This document shows positions 43,101-51,723 of a stretch of 64,000 nucleotides of DNA, piece by piece. Position numbers and translations under genes: made by a program. The stretch lies in assembly GCF_900104925.1 (NCBI RefSeq), contig NZ_LT629735.1, positions 2,078,291 to 2,142,290 of the forward strand. Reading direction: 5' to 3'. Source of the DNA: Opitutus sp. GAS368. Lineage in GTDB: Bacteria; Verrucomicrobiota; Verrucomicrobiia; Opitutales; Opitutaceae. Within the stretch, counting starts at the first letter, position 1. Each line of letters starts with the position of its first letter. The notes beneath the pieces are model-generated. The model did not search any database. It was not told where the DNA came from and saw nothing but the letters and a program-made list of their open reading frames with translations.

Positions 43101-44294
43101 TCAGGACGGAAGAAACCCGAGCCGTTGCAACTGCCTTTGCAGGTAGAGCAACAGGCTGCGGCCGAGGATCACCGCCAGGATCCAGCCGAGCAGTTGGCTG
43201 ACCACCAGCGTGGCCTCCAGCACGCGCTGGCCCGTGACGGACGTCCAGGCGGAGAAAGTAACGCTCAGGTTGATCACGACCGCCATGGTTCCCTCCAGCC
43301 AGAGCACGGCCAGCAGCAGGAGGGAGATGATCCGGCGCAGGCGATCGGCCGGCGGCGCGCGCCAAAGCCAGGGCAACAGCCAAAGGGCGAAGACCAGTTT
43401 GTAGACGTAGGACGAGCCGTGCACGAAGCAGCCCACCACCATCACGGCGCCGCAGACAAACTCACGCTCCTCATCGCTGGAAGCGAGGGGCCGGGACGCG
43501 GGCGCAGGCTTGACCGCCAGGCGGCTGGCGCCCACCGCGAGCAGAAAAGCGCCAGCGATCAGGGCGGCCGGCACGGTGAGGTGGAAATCCCGGAAGAGCA
43601 CCGGGGCGCCGAAGGCATACAGCCAGTCCGGCGCCGGCTGGCTCCGGGCCGCGGCGCGCAAGCCCGGTTCCAGCGCCGGCCAGGCAAGCAACAACACGAG
43701 CCCGTAGAGCACGATCCAGCCGAGCAATTCGCGCCGCGTGCGGGCCTCGAGCAACAGGAGCACCGCCGCCAGCGGGAAATATTTCAGGACGGCGGCGATC
43801 GCCAGCAACACGATGCCCAGGGCCCGCCACGGCGGACGTCCGGCGCGCAGGCAACCCAGGGCCCCACACATGATCACAAAGACGACCAGGTCGTTGTTGG
43901 CCCGCGCGGCTGCCATCAGCAACGCCGGTGACGCCAGGCAGAGCACCAGGCTGCCGGCTTCCCGCACGCTGGCCGGCCGGGTGAGCAGCACCGCGCTGAG
44001 CAGGGTCATCCCGATGAGCAGCGTGCCGAGCCACCGGGTGTCCGCCAGGGTGAGTCCGAGGCGGCCGCTTACCAGCCACCACTCGGTGTAGACGAGCGGA
44101 CGGTTGTAGGGATCGCCGGGGTTGTGGAGGTAGGGATCGTGTCCGGCCCGGGCGTATTCGCCGGCGGCCAGCAGGCTTTGCAAATCCAGGAAGGGTTTGT
44201 CGGCCTCGCCGATGCCCGTTGCCGCCCACACCACCGGAAAACGGAAGCACGCGGCCCAGATCGCGGCCACCAGCAGCACGCTCAGGAGCGGCAT
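43101..44294 (-). CDS. GT87-like (DUF2029) polytopic mannosyltransferase homologue
   Basis: 397 residues with about 9-10 membrane segments. It has the family pattern AARANNDLVVFVIMC, the loop DPYLHNPGDPYNRPLVYTEWW, and LKYFPLAAVLLLLEARTRRE. GT87 enzymes use polyprenyl-phosphate sugars at the outer face. The protein at 50448 is a paralogue with the same ANNDL motif and DPY loop. The ATG at 44294 was chosen; the frame stays open upstream only because of the tRNA-Leu sequence. Confidence 0.8.
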   Translation of the reverse strand: MPLLSVLLVAAIWAACFRFPVVWAATGIGEADKPFLDLQSLLAAGEYARAGHDPYLHNPGDPYNRPLVYTEWWLVSGRLGLTLADTRWLGTLLIGMTLLSAVLLTRPASVREAGSLVLCLASPALLMAAARANNDLVVFVIMCGALGCLRAGRPPWRALGIVLLAIAAVLKYFPLAAVLLLLEARTRRELLGWIVLYGLVLLLAWPALEPGLRAAARSQPAPDWLYAFGAPVLFRDFHLTVPAALIAGAFLLAVGASRLAVKPAPASRPLASSDEEREFVCGAVMVVGCFVHGSSYVYKLVFALWLLPWLWRAPPADRLRRIISLLLLAVLWLEGTMAVVINLSVTFSAWTSVTGQRVLEATLVVSQLLGWILAVILGRSLLLYLQRQLQRLGFLPS

Positions 44295-44368
44295 CGTCCA
44301 GCGACCGCGCGAGACGAGGCCGGGGCTTGGTTGGGCGGAAGGGGTCAAGAAGGACCTGGTTGGTGAAA

Positions 44369-44455
44369 TGGTGCCCGGGGTGGGACTCGAACCCACACTC
44401 CTTTTCAGGTCACGGATTTTAAGTCCGATGCGTATACCAATTCCGCCACCCGGGC
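44369..44455 (-). tRNA. tRNA-Leu(UAA)
   Basis: The minus strand folds as a class II tRNA. The acceptor stem is GCCCGGG (44455-44449) with CCCGGGC (44379-44373). The D arm starts TGGCGGAATTGGTA, the anticodon loop is ACTTAAAAT with anticodon UAA, there is a long variable arm, and the T loop is GGTTCGAGTCC. Discriminator A and an encoded CCA are at 44372-44369. Confidence 0.95.
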
Positions 44456-44566
44456 GAGGTTTGGGATTGCCGAAACAGGATTGCGGAATGAAGTGGGCCG
44501 CGTGGCAAGAGAGTTCCCATCGCCTGTTTCCCGGTCCGGCCGTCACGGCTGGACCGGCGTGTGCGC

Positions 44567-45145
44567 ATGAAGATCGGCTTTCTGGGCGGCAGTTTCGACC
44601 CGGTGCATTTCGGGCACCTGATCGCGGCGCAGGACGTGCTGGAGCAGTTTCACCTCGACCGGCTGCTGTTGGTGCCGGCGGCCCAGGCCCCGCTGAAACC
44701 CAATGACATCCAGTCCACGGTCGAGGACCGGCTGGCCATGCTCCGATCGGCCACCGAATGGGACCGCCGGCTGGAGATTTCCGACTATGAGCTGCGCAAG
44801 GGCGGTATCAGCTACACGGTGGATTCCGTGCGGCATTTCCGGACCCAGTTTCCCGGCGACGAATTGTTCTGGATCATCGGCGGCGACCAGCTGCCCCTGC
44901 TGCACAAGTGGAAGGAGATCGGCGCCCTGGTGCGGCTGATAGATTTCATCTTTCTCGAACGGCCGAAGCACCCCACCAAGCCGCACGTGGAGATCGACGG
45001 GCTGCGCCTGCACCGGTGCGACGGCCACCTGATCGAGATCAGCTCGAGCGAGCTCCGGTCGCGGGTGCAGGCCGGCCGGTCGCTGCATTATTTCTGTCCG
45101 CAGAAAGTTATCGCCTATATTGAAAGCAGGAAACTGTATCGCTGA
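44567..45145 (+). CDS. nadD: Nicotinate-nucleotide adenylyltransferase
   Basis: 192 residues. It adenylates nicotinate mononucleotide in NAD synthesis. The nucleotide-binding motif GGSFDPVHFGHL, with its HxGH-type histidines, and the C-terminal IEISSSELRSRV (SSTxxR-type) are present. It is followed 5 bases later by rsfS, a common pairing. The ATG at 44567 (MKIGFLGGS) is the family start; a GTG two codons upstream is less likely. Confidence 0.96.
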   Translation: MKIGFLGGSFDPVHFGHLIAAQDVLEQFHLDRLLLVPAAQAPLKPNDIQSTVEDRLAMLRSATEWDRRLEISDYELRKGGISYTVDSVRHFRTQFPGDELFWIIGGDQLPLLHKWKEIGALVRLIDFIFLERPKHPTKPHVEIDGLRLHRCDGHLIEISSSELRSRVQAGRSLHYFCPQKVIAYIESRKLYR

Positions 45146-45150
45146 TACCG

Positions 45151-45582
45151 ATGAAAGCCAAAGCCCCCAAGAAAACGAGCGCCGTCCGCAAGGCCAAGGC
45201 CCCGGCCCGGGTCGCCGCCCCGGCGGACAAGCCCACGGAAAAATTGATCAAGCTCATCGTGCAGGCGCTGGACAGCAAGAAGGCCGAAGACCTGCGGGTG
45301 CTGGATGTGAGCAAACTTTCCAGCATCACTGACTATCTCGTGCTTGCGACTGGCACCTCGGAGCCGCACCTCCGCGCCCTGCGGATCGAGCTCGAGCGGG
45401 TGCTGGACGACCAGCAGGCCAGGATCCTGGCCGTGGACACCACCAAGGGTAGCGGCTGGACCGTGGTGGATGCCTTTGAGGTGATGGTGCACCTCTTCAC
45501 GCCCGAGAATCGGGACAAGTACCGGATGGAGCTGCTTTGGCGCGATGCGGTCGCGCTGCCTCTGGCGAAAATCCTGAAGTGA
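45151..45582 (+). CDS. rsfS: Ribosomal silencing factor RsfS
   Basis: 143 residues. The RsfS/Iojap core covers about residues 30-143 (LIVQALDSKKAEDLRVLDVS, SSITDYLVLATGTSEPHLRA, GSGWTVVDAFEVMVHLF). It binds uL14 and blocks subunit joining in slow growth. There is an N-terminal extension of about 28 residues, Lys/Ala/Pro-rich, not found in short forms. It forms an operon with nadD. Confidence 0.94.
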   Translation: MKAKAPKKTSAVRKAKAPARVAAPADKPTEKLIKLIVQALDSKKAEDLRVLDVSKLSSITDYLVLATGTSEPHLRALRIELERVLDDQQARILAVDTTKGSGWTVVDAFEVMVHLFTPENRDKYRMELLWRDAVALPLAKILK

Positions 45583-45704
45583 TTCAATCTCCCTGAAAAT
45601 AGGGACCAATGGCCCCTCTTTGGGGCCAGATGAGCAACTTTCAGATGGTTTTTACCTTGTAAGGCGAAATCCTACCTTGGTTCTCCCACGGAAACATTCT
45701 TATT

Positions 45705-45767
45705 ATGAAGCGCGTCGTTAAGGCAGTTCAGCCAAAAATAATACATAAAATAGCTCAGCCAAAATAA
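45705..45767 (+). CDS. Possible 20-residue leader peptide upstream of the pilin genes
   Basis: ATG at 45705 followed by 20 codons and TAA, encoding a basic peptide (MKRVVKAVQPKIIHKIAQPK). It runs through the first copy and into the second copy of the duplicated leader. Translation would end just before the pilin start at 45776. There is no independent evidence of expression. Confidence 0.25.
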   Translation: MKRVVKAVQPKIIHKIAQPK

Positions 45768-45777
45768 TACATAAAAT
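45729..45777 (+). repeat. Tandem duplication of the pilin leader
   Basis: CAGCCAAAAATAATACATAA... (45729-45751) is repeated at 45756-45777 with one A fewer. The second copy ends in the pilin ATG; in the first copy the matching place reads ATAG. Both copies are AT-rich with no Shine-Dalgarno sequence. Confidence 0.85.
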
Positions 45778-46123
45778 GAATACTCGTCCCACCAAGGGCT
45801 TCACGCTCGTTGAAATCATGATCGTCGTGGTCATCATCGGCCTCCTGGCCGCGATGGCCATTCCCGCGTTCCAGAAGGTCCGCCAGTCCTCGCAGGACAA
45901 AGCGGTGTTGAACAACGCCCGCCAGCTGTCGGCGGCCGCTGACCAATTCTACCTGGAGAACGGTGTCTCCACCTGTGCCTCGACTGACCTCGTGGGTGCA
46001 ACGAACTACGTGAAGGCCGTCAACACGGTCGCGCAGGAGACCTACCCGGTCGGCTTCACCCAGGGCGTCACGATTACGATCGCCGGCGTCGCCGGTGCCC
46101 GCACCGTGACCTACGCCCCGTAA
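45776..46123 (+). CDS. Type IV pilin-like major prepilin, copy 1
   Basis: 115 residues. The leader MNTRPTKG is followed by FTLVEIMIVVVIIGLLAAMA, the class III prepilin N-terminus cleaved between Gly8 and Phe9, with Glu at mature position 5. The rest is a short helical and beta domain with one Cys. It would be processed and methylated by a PilD-type peptidase, then polymerised; no assembly gene is in the window. It differs from copy 2 at 8 of 115 residues. No Shine-Dalgarno is seen; CATAAAATGAATAC precedes both copies. A strong terminator follows. Confidence 0.92.
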   Translation: MNTRPTKGFTLVEIMIVVVIIGLLAAMAIPAFQKVRQSSQDKAVLNNARQLSAAADQFYLENGVSTCASTDLVGATNYVKAVNTVAQETYPVGFTQGVTITIAGVAGARTVTYAP

Positions 46124-46152
46124 AGCCATACCTTATAATGCTCTAACGTAAG

Positions 46153-46182
46153 CCCTCCCCTCCCGGGGAGGGTTTTACTTTT
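46153..46182 (+). terminator. Intrinsic terminator after pilin 1
   Basis: Stem CCCTCCCC (46153-46160), loop TCCC, GGGGAGGG (46165-46172), followed by TTTTACTTTTT. It makes pilin 1 a separate transcript, or attenuates read-through to pilin 2. Confidence 0.9.
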
Positions 46183-46284
46183 TCTTTAACAAATTGGCTC
46201 TTGAGCCTACGGCCCCAAAGCGATTTGCTGCAGCGTCGCTCACATTTTGTGGGCGAAAAGAAATAACCTCATAATCCACATAAA

Positions 46285-46632
46285 ATGAATACACGTTCCA
46301 CCAAGGGTTTCACGCTCGTTGAAATCATGATCGTCGTGGTCATCATCGGCCTCCTGGCCGCCATGGCCATTCCCGCGTTCCAGAAGGTCCGTCAGTCCTC
46401 GCAGGACAAAGCGGTCCTCAACAACGCCCGCCAGCTGTCGGCCGCTGCTGACCAATACTTCCTGGAGAACGGTGTCTCCACCGTTGCTTCGACGAGCCTC
46501 ATCGGCGCGACGAACTACGTGAAGGCCGTCAATACGGTCGCTCAGGAGTCCTACCCGGTCGGCTTCACCCAGGGCGTGACGATCACGATCTCTGGCGTCG
46601 CCGGTGCCCGCACCGTGACCTACGCTCCGTAA
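46285..46632 (+). CDS. Type IV pilin-like major prepilin, copy 2
   Basis: 115 residues with the same leader cleavage site and hydrophobic helix as copy 1. Differences cluster in the mature C-terminal half (for example YFLENGVSTVASTSLIG against FYLENGVSTCASTDLVG), and the single Cys is lost. Near identity at DNA level shows a recent duplication or gene conversion. It is preceded by its own 108-base leader after the terminator of copy 1 and ends in its own terminator. Confidence 0.92.
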   Translation: MNTRSTKGFTLVEIMIVVVIIGLLAAMAIPAFQKVRQSSQDKAVLNNARQLSAAADQYFLENGVSTVASTSLIGATNYVKAVNTVAQESYPVGFTQGVTITISGVAGARTVTYAP

Positions 46633-46667
46633 CGCAAGTTACCCAGCGCAAGGAAAACATTCCTTCC

Positions 46668-46700
46668 AAGGCCGCCCTGCAAAGGGCGGCCTTTTCTTTG
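46668..46700 (+). terminator. Intrinsic terminator after pilin 2
   Basis: Perfect 11-bp stem AAGGCCGCCCT (46668-46678), loop GCAA, AGGGCGGCCTT (46683-46693), then TTCTTTG. Confidence 0.9.
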
Positions 46701-46798
46701 CCGCGCCACCCGGCGCGCCGAAACAAACCTTTGCTTATGGGGCGGGCCTTTCCTAGTGAATGGGCCCATCCGGCGCCACCCGGCGCCACTTACATCCT

Positions 46799-48640
46799 AT
46801 GGATCGTCGTCTTGTGTTGCTCTGCCTGAGCGCGGCCCTGGCCGTGGTTCTCGGCTTTCTCACTTTCACTCCCGACCAGTCCTTGCAGGCGGTGATTTAC
46901 GGCGGCTACTGGGCCATGCTGCTCCTGACCGGACTGTTCGGCTGGTCACTGGTCAAGATCGCGCGGGATTCCCGGGCGGACTGGCCGGATTGGCGGCACA
47001 GCCCGCGCTGGCCCGTCCTGCTGATCACCGGCTGCAGCCTGCTGCTGCTCGTGCACGAGGCCTACGGATTCAAGATTCTGATGGATGAAGTCATGCTGCT
47101 GGGCACGTCGATGAGCATGCACCTCGACAAGACCGCGCTCGTGCCGATGCGGGGCCACGACATCCAGGGTGCGTTCCAGCTCCTGGCCGGCCAGCTCGAC
47201 AAGCGTCCGCTGTTCCAACCCTTCCTGGTGTCGGTGCTACATGATTTCACCGGCTACCGGCCGGAGAACGTTTTCGCCCTCAACACGGTGCTCACGTTCG
47301 TGCTGCTGACGCTGACCTATCTCACGGGCTGCCGGATCAGCGGGCGCGGCGCCGGCGCCGTGGCGGTGCTGCTGCTGACCAGCCTGCCCCTGCTGGCCCA
47401 GAACGCCGTGGGCGGCGGCTTCGAGTTGCTCAATCTGGTGATGATCCTCGCCACCCTGCTGCTGGGCATGCGTTACGTGGCCCGGCGGGACGCGAACTCG
47501 CTCGAGGCGTTCGGGCTGGCCGGCATCCTGCTGGCCAACACCCGCTACGAGTCCGTCCTTTTCCTCGTTCCCGTCGGCCTGACGGTGCTGTGGGTCTGGT
47601 GGAGCGACCGGAAGCCCGTGGTGACATGGCTGGTCGTGGCCATGCCCTTGTTGCTGCTGCCGTATGCGCTGCACAACAAGGTGTTCAGCGTGCGGACCGC
47701 GTCCTGGGAGATGGCCAGCCGGCCGGGTTACGACAAGCCCTTCTCCCCGGACTTCATTCCCGATAACATCGGGCACGACCTGAACTTCTTCTTCAACACC
47801 ACCGGCGAGCATTCCAACTCGCTTGTCCTGTCCGGGCTGGGCTTCCTCGCGCTGCCGTTCTTCGGGCTGTGGACGCTCAAGACGCTGCTCAATTTGCGCA
47901 GCGCGCCGCCGGCCCGGGGCGCGCTGGCGATCTTCGCCCTCGGCCTCGCCGCGCACACGCTGCTGATGCTCTGTTATTTCTGGGGCAAGTTTGACGACCC
48001 GGTCATCCGCCGCCTCAGCCTGCCGCTGAACCTCACGCTGGTCATCGCGATCATCACGGTCGCGGCCGAGATGAACTGGCGCGGCCGGGTTTGGGGTGTG
48101 CTGGCCGCGCTGACCGGCGCCGGGTTCTTCGGCTACTCGCTGCCGGCGATGGCGCGACACTCCTACTCGCTGGATTATTATATCGGGCGGGAGATGGACT
48201 GGCGGCGCGAGTTCATCGCGGCGCACCCGGAGCGCGACTACCTGTTCATCGACCAGGACTCCATCATGTGGCTCACCCACCACGTCTCGGCCACGCCAGT
48301 CCGCCAGGCCCTGGACCACAAGGAGAACATCATCTTCAACGCCCGCAACCACCTCTTTACCGCCATCTATGCCTTTCAGCGCTACAACGTGGATCCCGCG
48401 ACCGGCCGCCCGGTCGTGGACGCAGCCGATGACCTCGGGCCTGACTACCAGCTGGAAACGGTGTGGGAGCGGCGGTTCACGCCGCTGACCGTCAGCCGCA
48501 TCAGCCGGGTCGTTTCCATCCGCGAGGGCCCGACCGCGCTGCCGGTCGCCCAACCCAAGCCGCTGGAAGGCCTGAGCCCGGCCGAGCAGGAAAAGATCCG
48601 CGAACAGTTCCTGGACCGCTTCATCAAGCGGCTCCCCTGA
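46799..48640 (+). CDS. Polytopic GT-C-like membrane protein (GT39/ArnT-like)
   Basis: 613 residues, about 12 membrane segments and a soluble C-terminal domain. The first large loop has LMDEVMLLGTSMSMH with the Asp-Glu pair typical of GT-C active sites, followed by DKRPLFQPFLVSVLHDFTGY. It is a paralogue of the next protein, sharing DKRPxFxPFL and HDxTGYRPxN. Donor is expected to be a polyprenyl-phosphate sugar. The ATG at 46799 was chosen at the start of the hydrophobic N-terminus. Confidence 0.8.
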   Translation: MDRRLVLLCLSAALAVVLGFLTFTPDQSLQAVIYGGYWAMLLLTGLFGWSLVKIARDSRADWPDWRHSPRWPVLLITGCSLLLLVHEAYGFKILMDEVMLLGTSMSMHLDKTALVPMRGHDIQGAFQLLAGQLDKRPLFQPFLVSVLHDFTGYRPENVFALNTVLTFVLLTLTYLTGCRISGRGAGAVAVLLLTSLPLLAQNAVGGGFELLNLVMILATLLLGMRYVARRDANSLEAFGLAGILLANTRYESVLFLVPVGLTVLWVWWSDRKPVVTWLVVAMPLLLLPYALHNKVFSVRTASWEMASRPGYDKPFSPDFIPDNIGHDLNFFFNTTGEHSNSLVLSGLGFLALPFFGLWTLKTLLNLRSAPPARGALAIFALGLAAHTLLMLCYFWGKFDDPVIRRLSLPLNLTLVIAIITVAAEMNWRGRVWGVLAALTGAGFFGYSLPAMARHSYSLDYYIGREMDWRREFIAAHPERDYLFIDQDSIMWLTHHVSATPVRQALDHKENIIFNARNHLFTAIYAFQRYNVDPATGRPVVDAADDLGPDYQLETVWERRFTPLTVSRISRVVSIREGPTALPVAQPKPLEGLSPAEQEKIREQFLDRFIKRLP

Positions 48641-48663
48641 ATCCGGTCCGGCCGCTTTCCTCC

Positions 48664-50451
48664 GTGTCTCCTCCCGGCGCCACCCTTCTGCAACGGACCG
48701 AATTCCGGCTCGCGCTGTTCGGCCTGGCCGGAGTCACCGCGGTCTACCTCGGCTTCATCGGCCTCAAGGTGGAAACCGCCGAGTTCCTGGTGAAGCACGG
48801 CGCCTACTATGTCGTCTTGCTGACGTTTGCCGCCTGGTGCGCGCAACTCTGGCGGCTGTGGGCGCAACGCCAGCCCGGAGACGGGCCCGGCCGGCGCGAA
48901 CTCCTGCTCGCCGGCCTGGCCATCGCGCTGTTTTCGGTCATGGCGGTCAACTCCGAGCCGTTCCGGAGCAAGGTGCTCTACGACGAGTTCGTGCTGCAGT
49001 CCACCGCCTACAACATGCACTATTTCCGCGACACGGCGACGATGGTGCGGGGCTACGACATCCTCGGGACCTTCCTGTCGCTCGACAACTACCTCGACAA
49101 GCGGCCCAACTTTTATCCGTTCCTCATTTCCCTGGTGCACGACCTGACCGGTTACCGCCCGGCCAACGCCTACGCGCTGAACGCCGCGCTTTTCCCGGTC
49201 ACCCTCGGTCTGGCGTATTACCTCGGCCGGCGGCTGGCGGGCCAGTGGGGGGCAATGCTCGTGGTGCTGTTGCTCGGGTCGCTGCCGCTGCTCGGCCAGA
49301 ACGCCACCGGCTCGGGCATGGAGCTGCTCAACTTCTGCATGATCCTGGTCGTGGCCGCGCTGGGCGGCGCCTACCTGCGTTCGCCCGACCCCACCCGGCT
49401 TTCCGCGCTGGTGCTGGGCGCGGTGCTGCTGGCGCAGTCGCGGTATGAATCAGCCCTGTATGTGCTGCCGGTCGCCGTCATCATCCTGGTCGGTTGGTGG
49501 AAGCGCGGGGAGATCATCCTGTCCTGGACGGCGGTCGTGGCGCCCCTGCTGCTGCTGCCGATCGCCCTGCAGAACAAGGTGCTGAACGCCACGCGCTGGC
49601 AGTGGGAGCTGAAGGAGGACCAGAACACGCGCTTCAGCCTCGATTACCTCGCGGGCAACCTGCACAGCGCGCGCGAATTTCTGCTCAGCACGTCCCAACG
49701 CTACGCGAATTCGCTGACGCTCACGATCCTGGGGGCGCTGGCGCTGGGCTGGCTGGGGTGGCACCTGGTCCGCCGCCGGCCGTCACTGCGCGACGCGGAC
49801 GGCGACCGGCTGGCGCTTTTCCTCGTCGGGCTCGCGGCCCTCGGCAACACCGGGCTGATCATGTTCTATTACTGGTCCAATTTCAGCGATCCCATGGCCT
49901 CCCGGTTCAGCCTGCCGCTGTATCTGGTCCTCGCGTTCGCCGTCGTGGTCGCCGGGGCGACCTTGGGGCGCCGGTGGCCGGCGCTGCCGGCCCTGCTGGT
50001 GGGCACGGCCCTGCTGGCCGTCGTGACGGCCACGAGTCGCTTTGCCGAGCCGCTTTATTCCCACACGGGCATCGACGAAATCGAGTGGGAGCGCCGGTTC
50101 GTGGCCGCCCGGCCGCCCGGCCCCCGGTTGATCCTCACCAACAAATCCACGCTGCCCTGGCTGCTGATCAAAACCCCGTCGATCCTGGTCGGGCGCGCCA
50201 ACATCGTGGCCGACCGCCTGCAGGCCCAGCTGCAGGACCGGATCTTCACCGAGATCCTGGTCATGCAAACTTTCCATCCCACCTCGCCCGACGGGGATTA
50301 CCAGATGAATCTCTCGGACCGCCTGCCCAAGGGCTTTGAGATCGAGCTGCTCGCGGAGCGCCGGCTCGGAACGCGGATCACGCGCATCAGCCGGCTCGTG
50401 GCGGTGACGCTGCCGGCGGCCAAGGGCGAACCGGTGCCCGCGACGCGATGA
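48664..50451 (+). CDS. Polytopic GT-C-like membrane protein, paralogue of the preceding gene
   Basis: 595 residues. The loop KVLYDEFVLQSTAYNMHYFR carries the acidic pair and is followed by LDKRPNFYPFLISLVHDLTG, as in the preceding protein. About 12 membrane segments are present. The start is GTG at 48664, the only reasonable start after the preceding stop at 48640. It overlaps the following GT87-like gene by 4 bases, so this block is one transcript. Confidence 0.78.
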   Translation: MSPPGATLLQRTEFRLALFGLAGVTAVYLGFIGLKVETAEFLVKHGAYYVVLLTFAAWCAQLWRLWAQRQPGDGPGRRELLLAGLAIALFSVMAVNSEPFRSKVLYDEFVLQSTAYNMHYFRDTATMVRGYDILGTFLSLDNYLDKRPNFYPFLISLVHDLTGYRPANAYALNAALFPVTLGLAYYLGRRLAGQWGAMLVVLLLGSLPLLGQNATGSGMELLNFCMILVVAALGGAYLRSPDPTRLSALVLGAVLLAQSRYESALYVLPVAVIILVGWWKRGEIILSWTAVVAPLLLLPIALQNKVLNATRWQWELKEDQNTRFSLDYLAGNLHSAREFLLSTSQRYANSLTLTILGALALGWLGWHLVRRRPSLRDADGDRLALFLVGLAALGNTGLIMFYYWSNFSDPMASRFSLPLYLVLAFAVVVAGATLGRRWPALPALLVGTALLAVVTATSRFAEPLYSHTGIDEIEWERRFVAARPPGPRLILTNKSTLPWLLIKTPSILVGRANIVADRLQAQLQDRIFTEILVMQTFHPTSPDGDYQMNLSDRLPKGFEIELLAERRLGTRITRISRLVAVTLPAAKGEPVPATR

Positions 50452-51695
50452 ACCCCGCGCCCCGGATCTTCGGTTATTCGGTCAACCCCACGCTGTTGCT
50501 GGCGGTGATTTGCCTGACCGGCTGGATGGCCTGCGTGCTCTGGCCGAAAATCCTGACGAGCCTGGGCCTCGCCGCCTACGGCATGACCTACCTCGATTCG
50601 TATGCGATCCTGGCAGCGGTGGACGTGGTCCGCGCCGGCGGGGATCCCTACATTGTCAACCCGCTGGATCCGCTGGGGCGGTGGCACGTCTATTCGGACT
50701 GGTGGCTCGCCCTGCGTTGGCTCGGCCTCGGCCGCGCGGACAATTTCCTGGTGGGCAGCTCGTGGATCGCGGCGTTTGCGCTGTCGTGCTGGCTGGCGGT
50801 GAAGCCCCGGAACCTGCGGGAAGTGGGCTGGATGGCGGCGGTGCTGCTCTCGCCCCCGGTCCTGCTGGCCTTCCTGCGGGCGAACAACGACCTGGTGATC
50901 TTCGTGCTCATCGCGCTGGTCGGGGTGGCGGCCGCCGGCGCCGGCGGGCTGCGCCAGCTGCTCGCGGTGGGGGCGCTGGTGCTCGCGACCGGCCTGAAAT
51001 ATTATCCGGCGCTGGCGGCGCCGGCGTTTCTGTGGACGCGCCCGTTGCGCCGGAGGCCCGTGCTGGTGGCGGTGGCGGTGGCGGCAGCGGGCCTGACGCT
51101 GTTCGAAGTCGCGCCGCAAATGGCGCGCGCGAAGTTCCGGATCGATTCCGGCGTCCACACCATGGGCGCACCGCTGCTCGGACGCGACCTGGGCTGGTCG
51201 GAGCAGGCCTCGCAGGGGTTGAGTGTGGTCGTGCTGGCCCTCGGCGCGCTGGCGCTGGTGCGGACCCGTTGCACGACCGGCCTGGCCTCGCGCGGCGAGC
51301 CGCGCGAACTCATGCTGGCGACGCTGGGCACCATCCTGCTGCTTGCCTGTTTCATGGCCGGCGTGAATTACGCCTATCGCTGGATCTTCATCTTCTGGAT
51401 GGCGCTCTGGGTCTGGCGCCAGGCGGCCCCGGGGATGGGCACGCGGCGGGAGACCCGGACCGCGCAAGTGGCCTGCGTCCTGTTGATGTTTGCGCTGTGG
51501 TCGGATGGCGCGCTGTGTGTTTTCTTCAACCGGATCATGCCCCTGCTGCCGAGCCAGTTTGCCGGCTTTGATGCGCCCTGGCGCCTGCTGACGCAGCCCT
51601 TGCATTGGGCGCTGATGATGCTGTTTGCCGGCTGGCTGCTGGAGGGCGTGCTGGCCACCGTGCGGGAGTGGTGGGACGCGAGGAAGGCAACCTGA
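50448..51695 (+). CDS. GT87-like (DUF2029) polytopic membrane protein
   Basis: 415 residues, about 10 membrane segments. It shares with the protein at 43101-44294 the loop GGDPYIVNPLDPLGRWHVYSDWW, shortened as DPYIVNPLDPLGRWHVYSD, and the AFLRANNDLVIFVLI helix. GT87 enzymes transfer mannose or related sugars from polyprenyl phosphate. It overlaps the preceding gene (ATGA). Confidence 0.8.
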   Translation: MNPAPRIFGYSVNPTLLLAVICLTGWMACVLWPKILTSLGLAAYGMTYLDSYAILAAVDVVRAGGDPYIVNPLDPLGRWHVYSDWWLALRWLGLGRADNFLVGSSWIAAFALSCWLAVKPRNLREVGWMAAVLLSPPVLLAFLRANNDLVIFVLIALVGVAAAGAGGLRQLLAVGALVLATGLKYYPALAAPAFLWTRPLRRRPVLVAVAVAAAGLTLFEVAPQMARAKFRIDSGVHTMGAPLLGRDLGWSEQASQGLSVVVLALGALALVRTRCTTGLASRGEPRELMLATLGTILLLACFMAGVNYAYRWIFIFWMALWVWRQAAPGMGTRRETRTAQVACVLLMFALWSDGALCVFFNRIMPLLPSQFAGFDAPWRLLTQPLHWALMMLFAGWLLEGVLATVREWWDARKAT

Positions 51696-51723
51696 ACGTC
51701 GCGCGACCCGCGCCGGTTGAATC

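Noticed and set aside
44295-44546. N-terminal extension of the GT87-like protein at 43101
   Set aside because: The open frame continues only through the tRNA-Leu gene and its flank; the first membrane helix follows the ATG at 44294.
45610-45632. Hairpin after rsfS and a GG-N10-GC sigma-54-like match before the pilin leader
   Set aside because: The hairpin lacks a T-run, and the sigma-54 match keeps only the GG and GC dinucleotides; pilin 2 has no equivalent.
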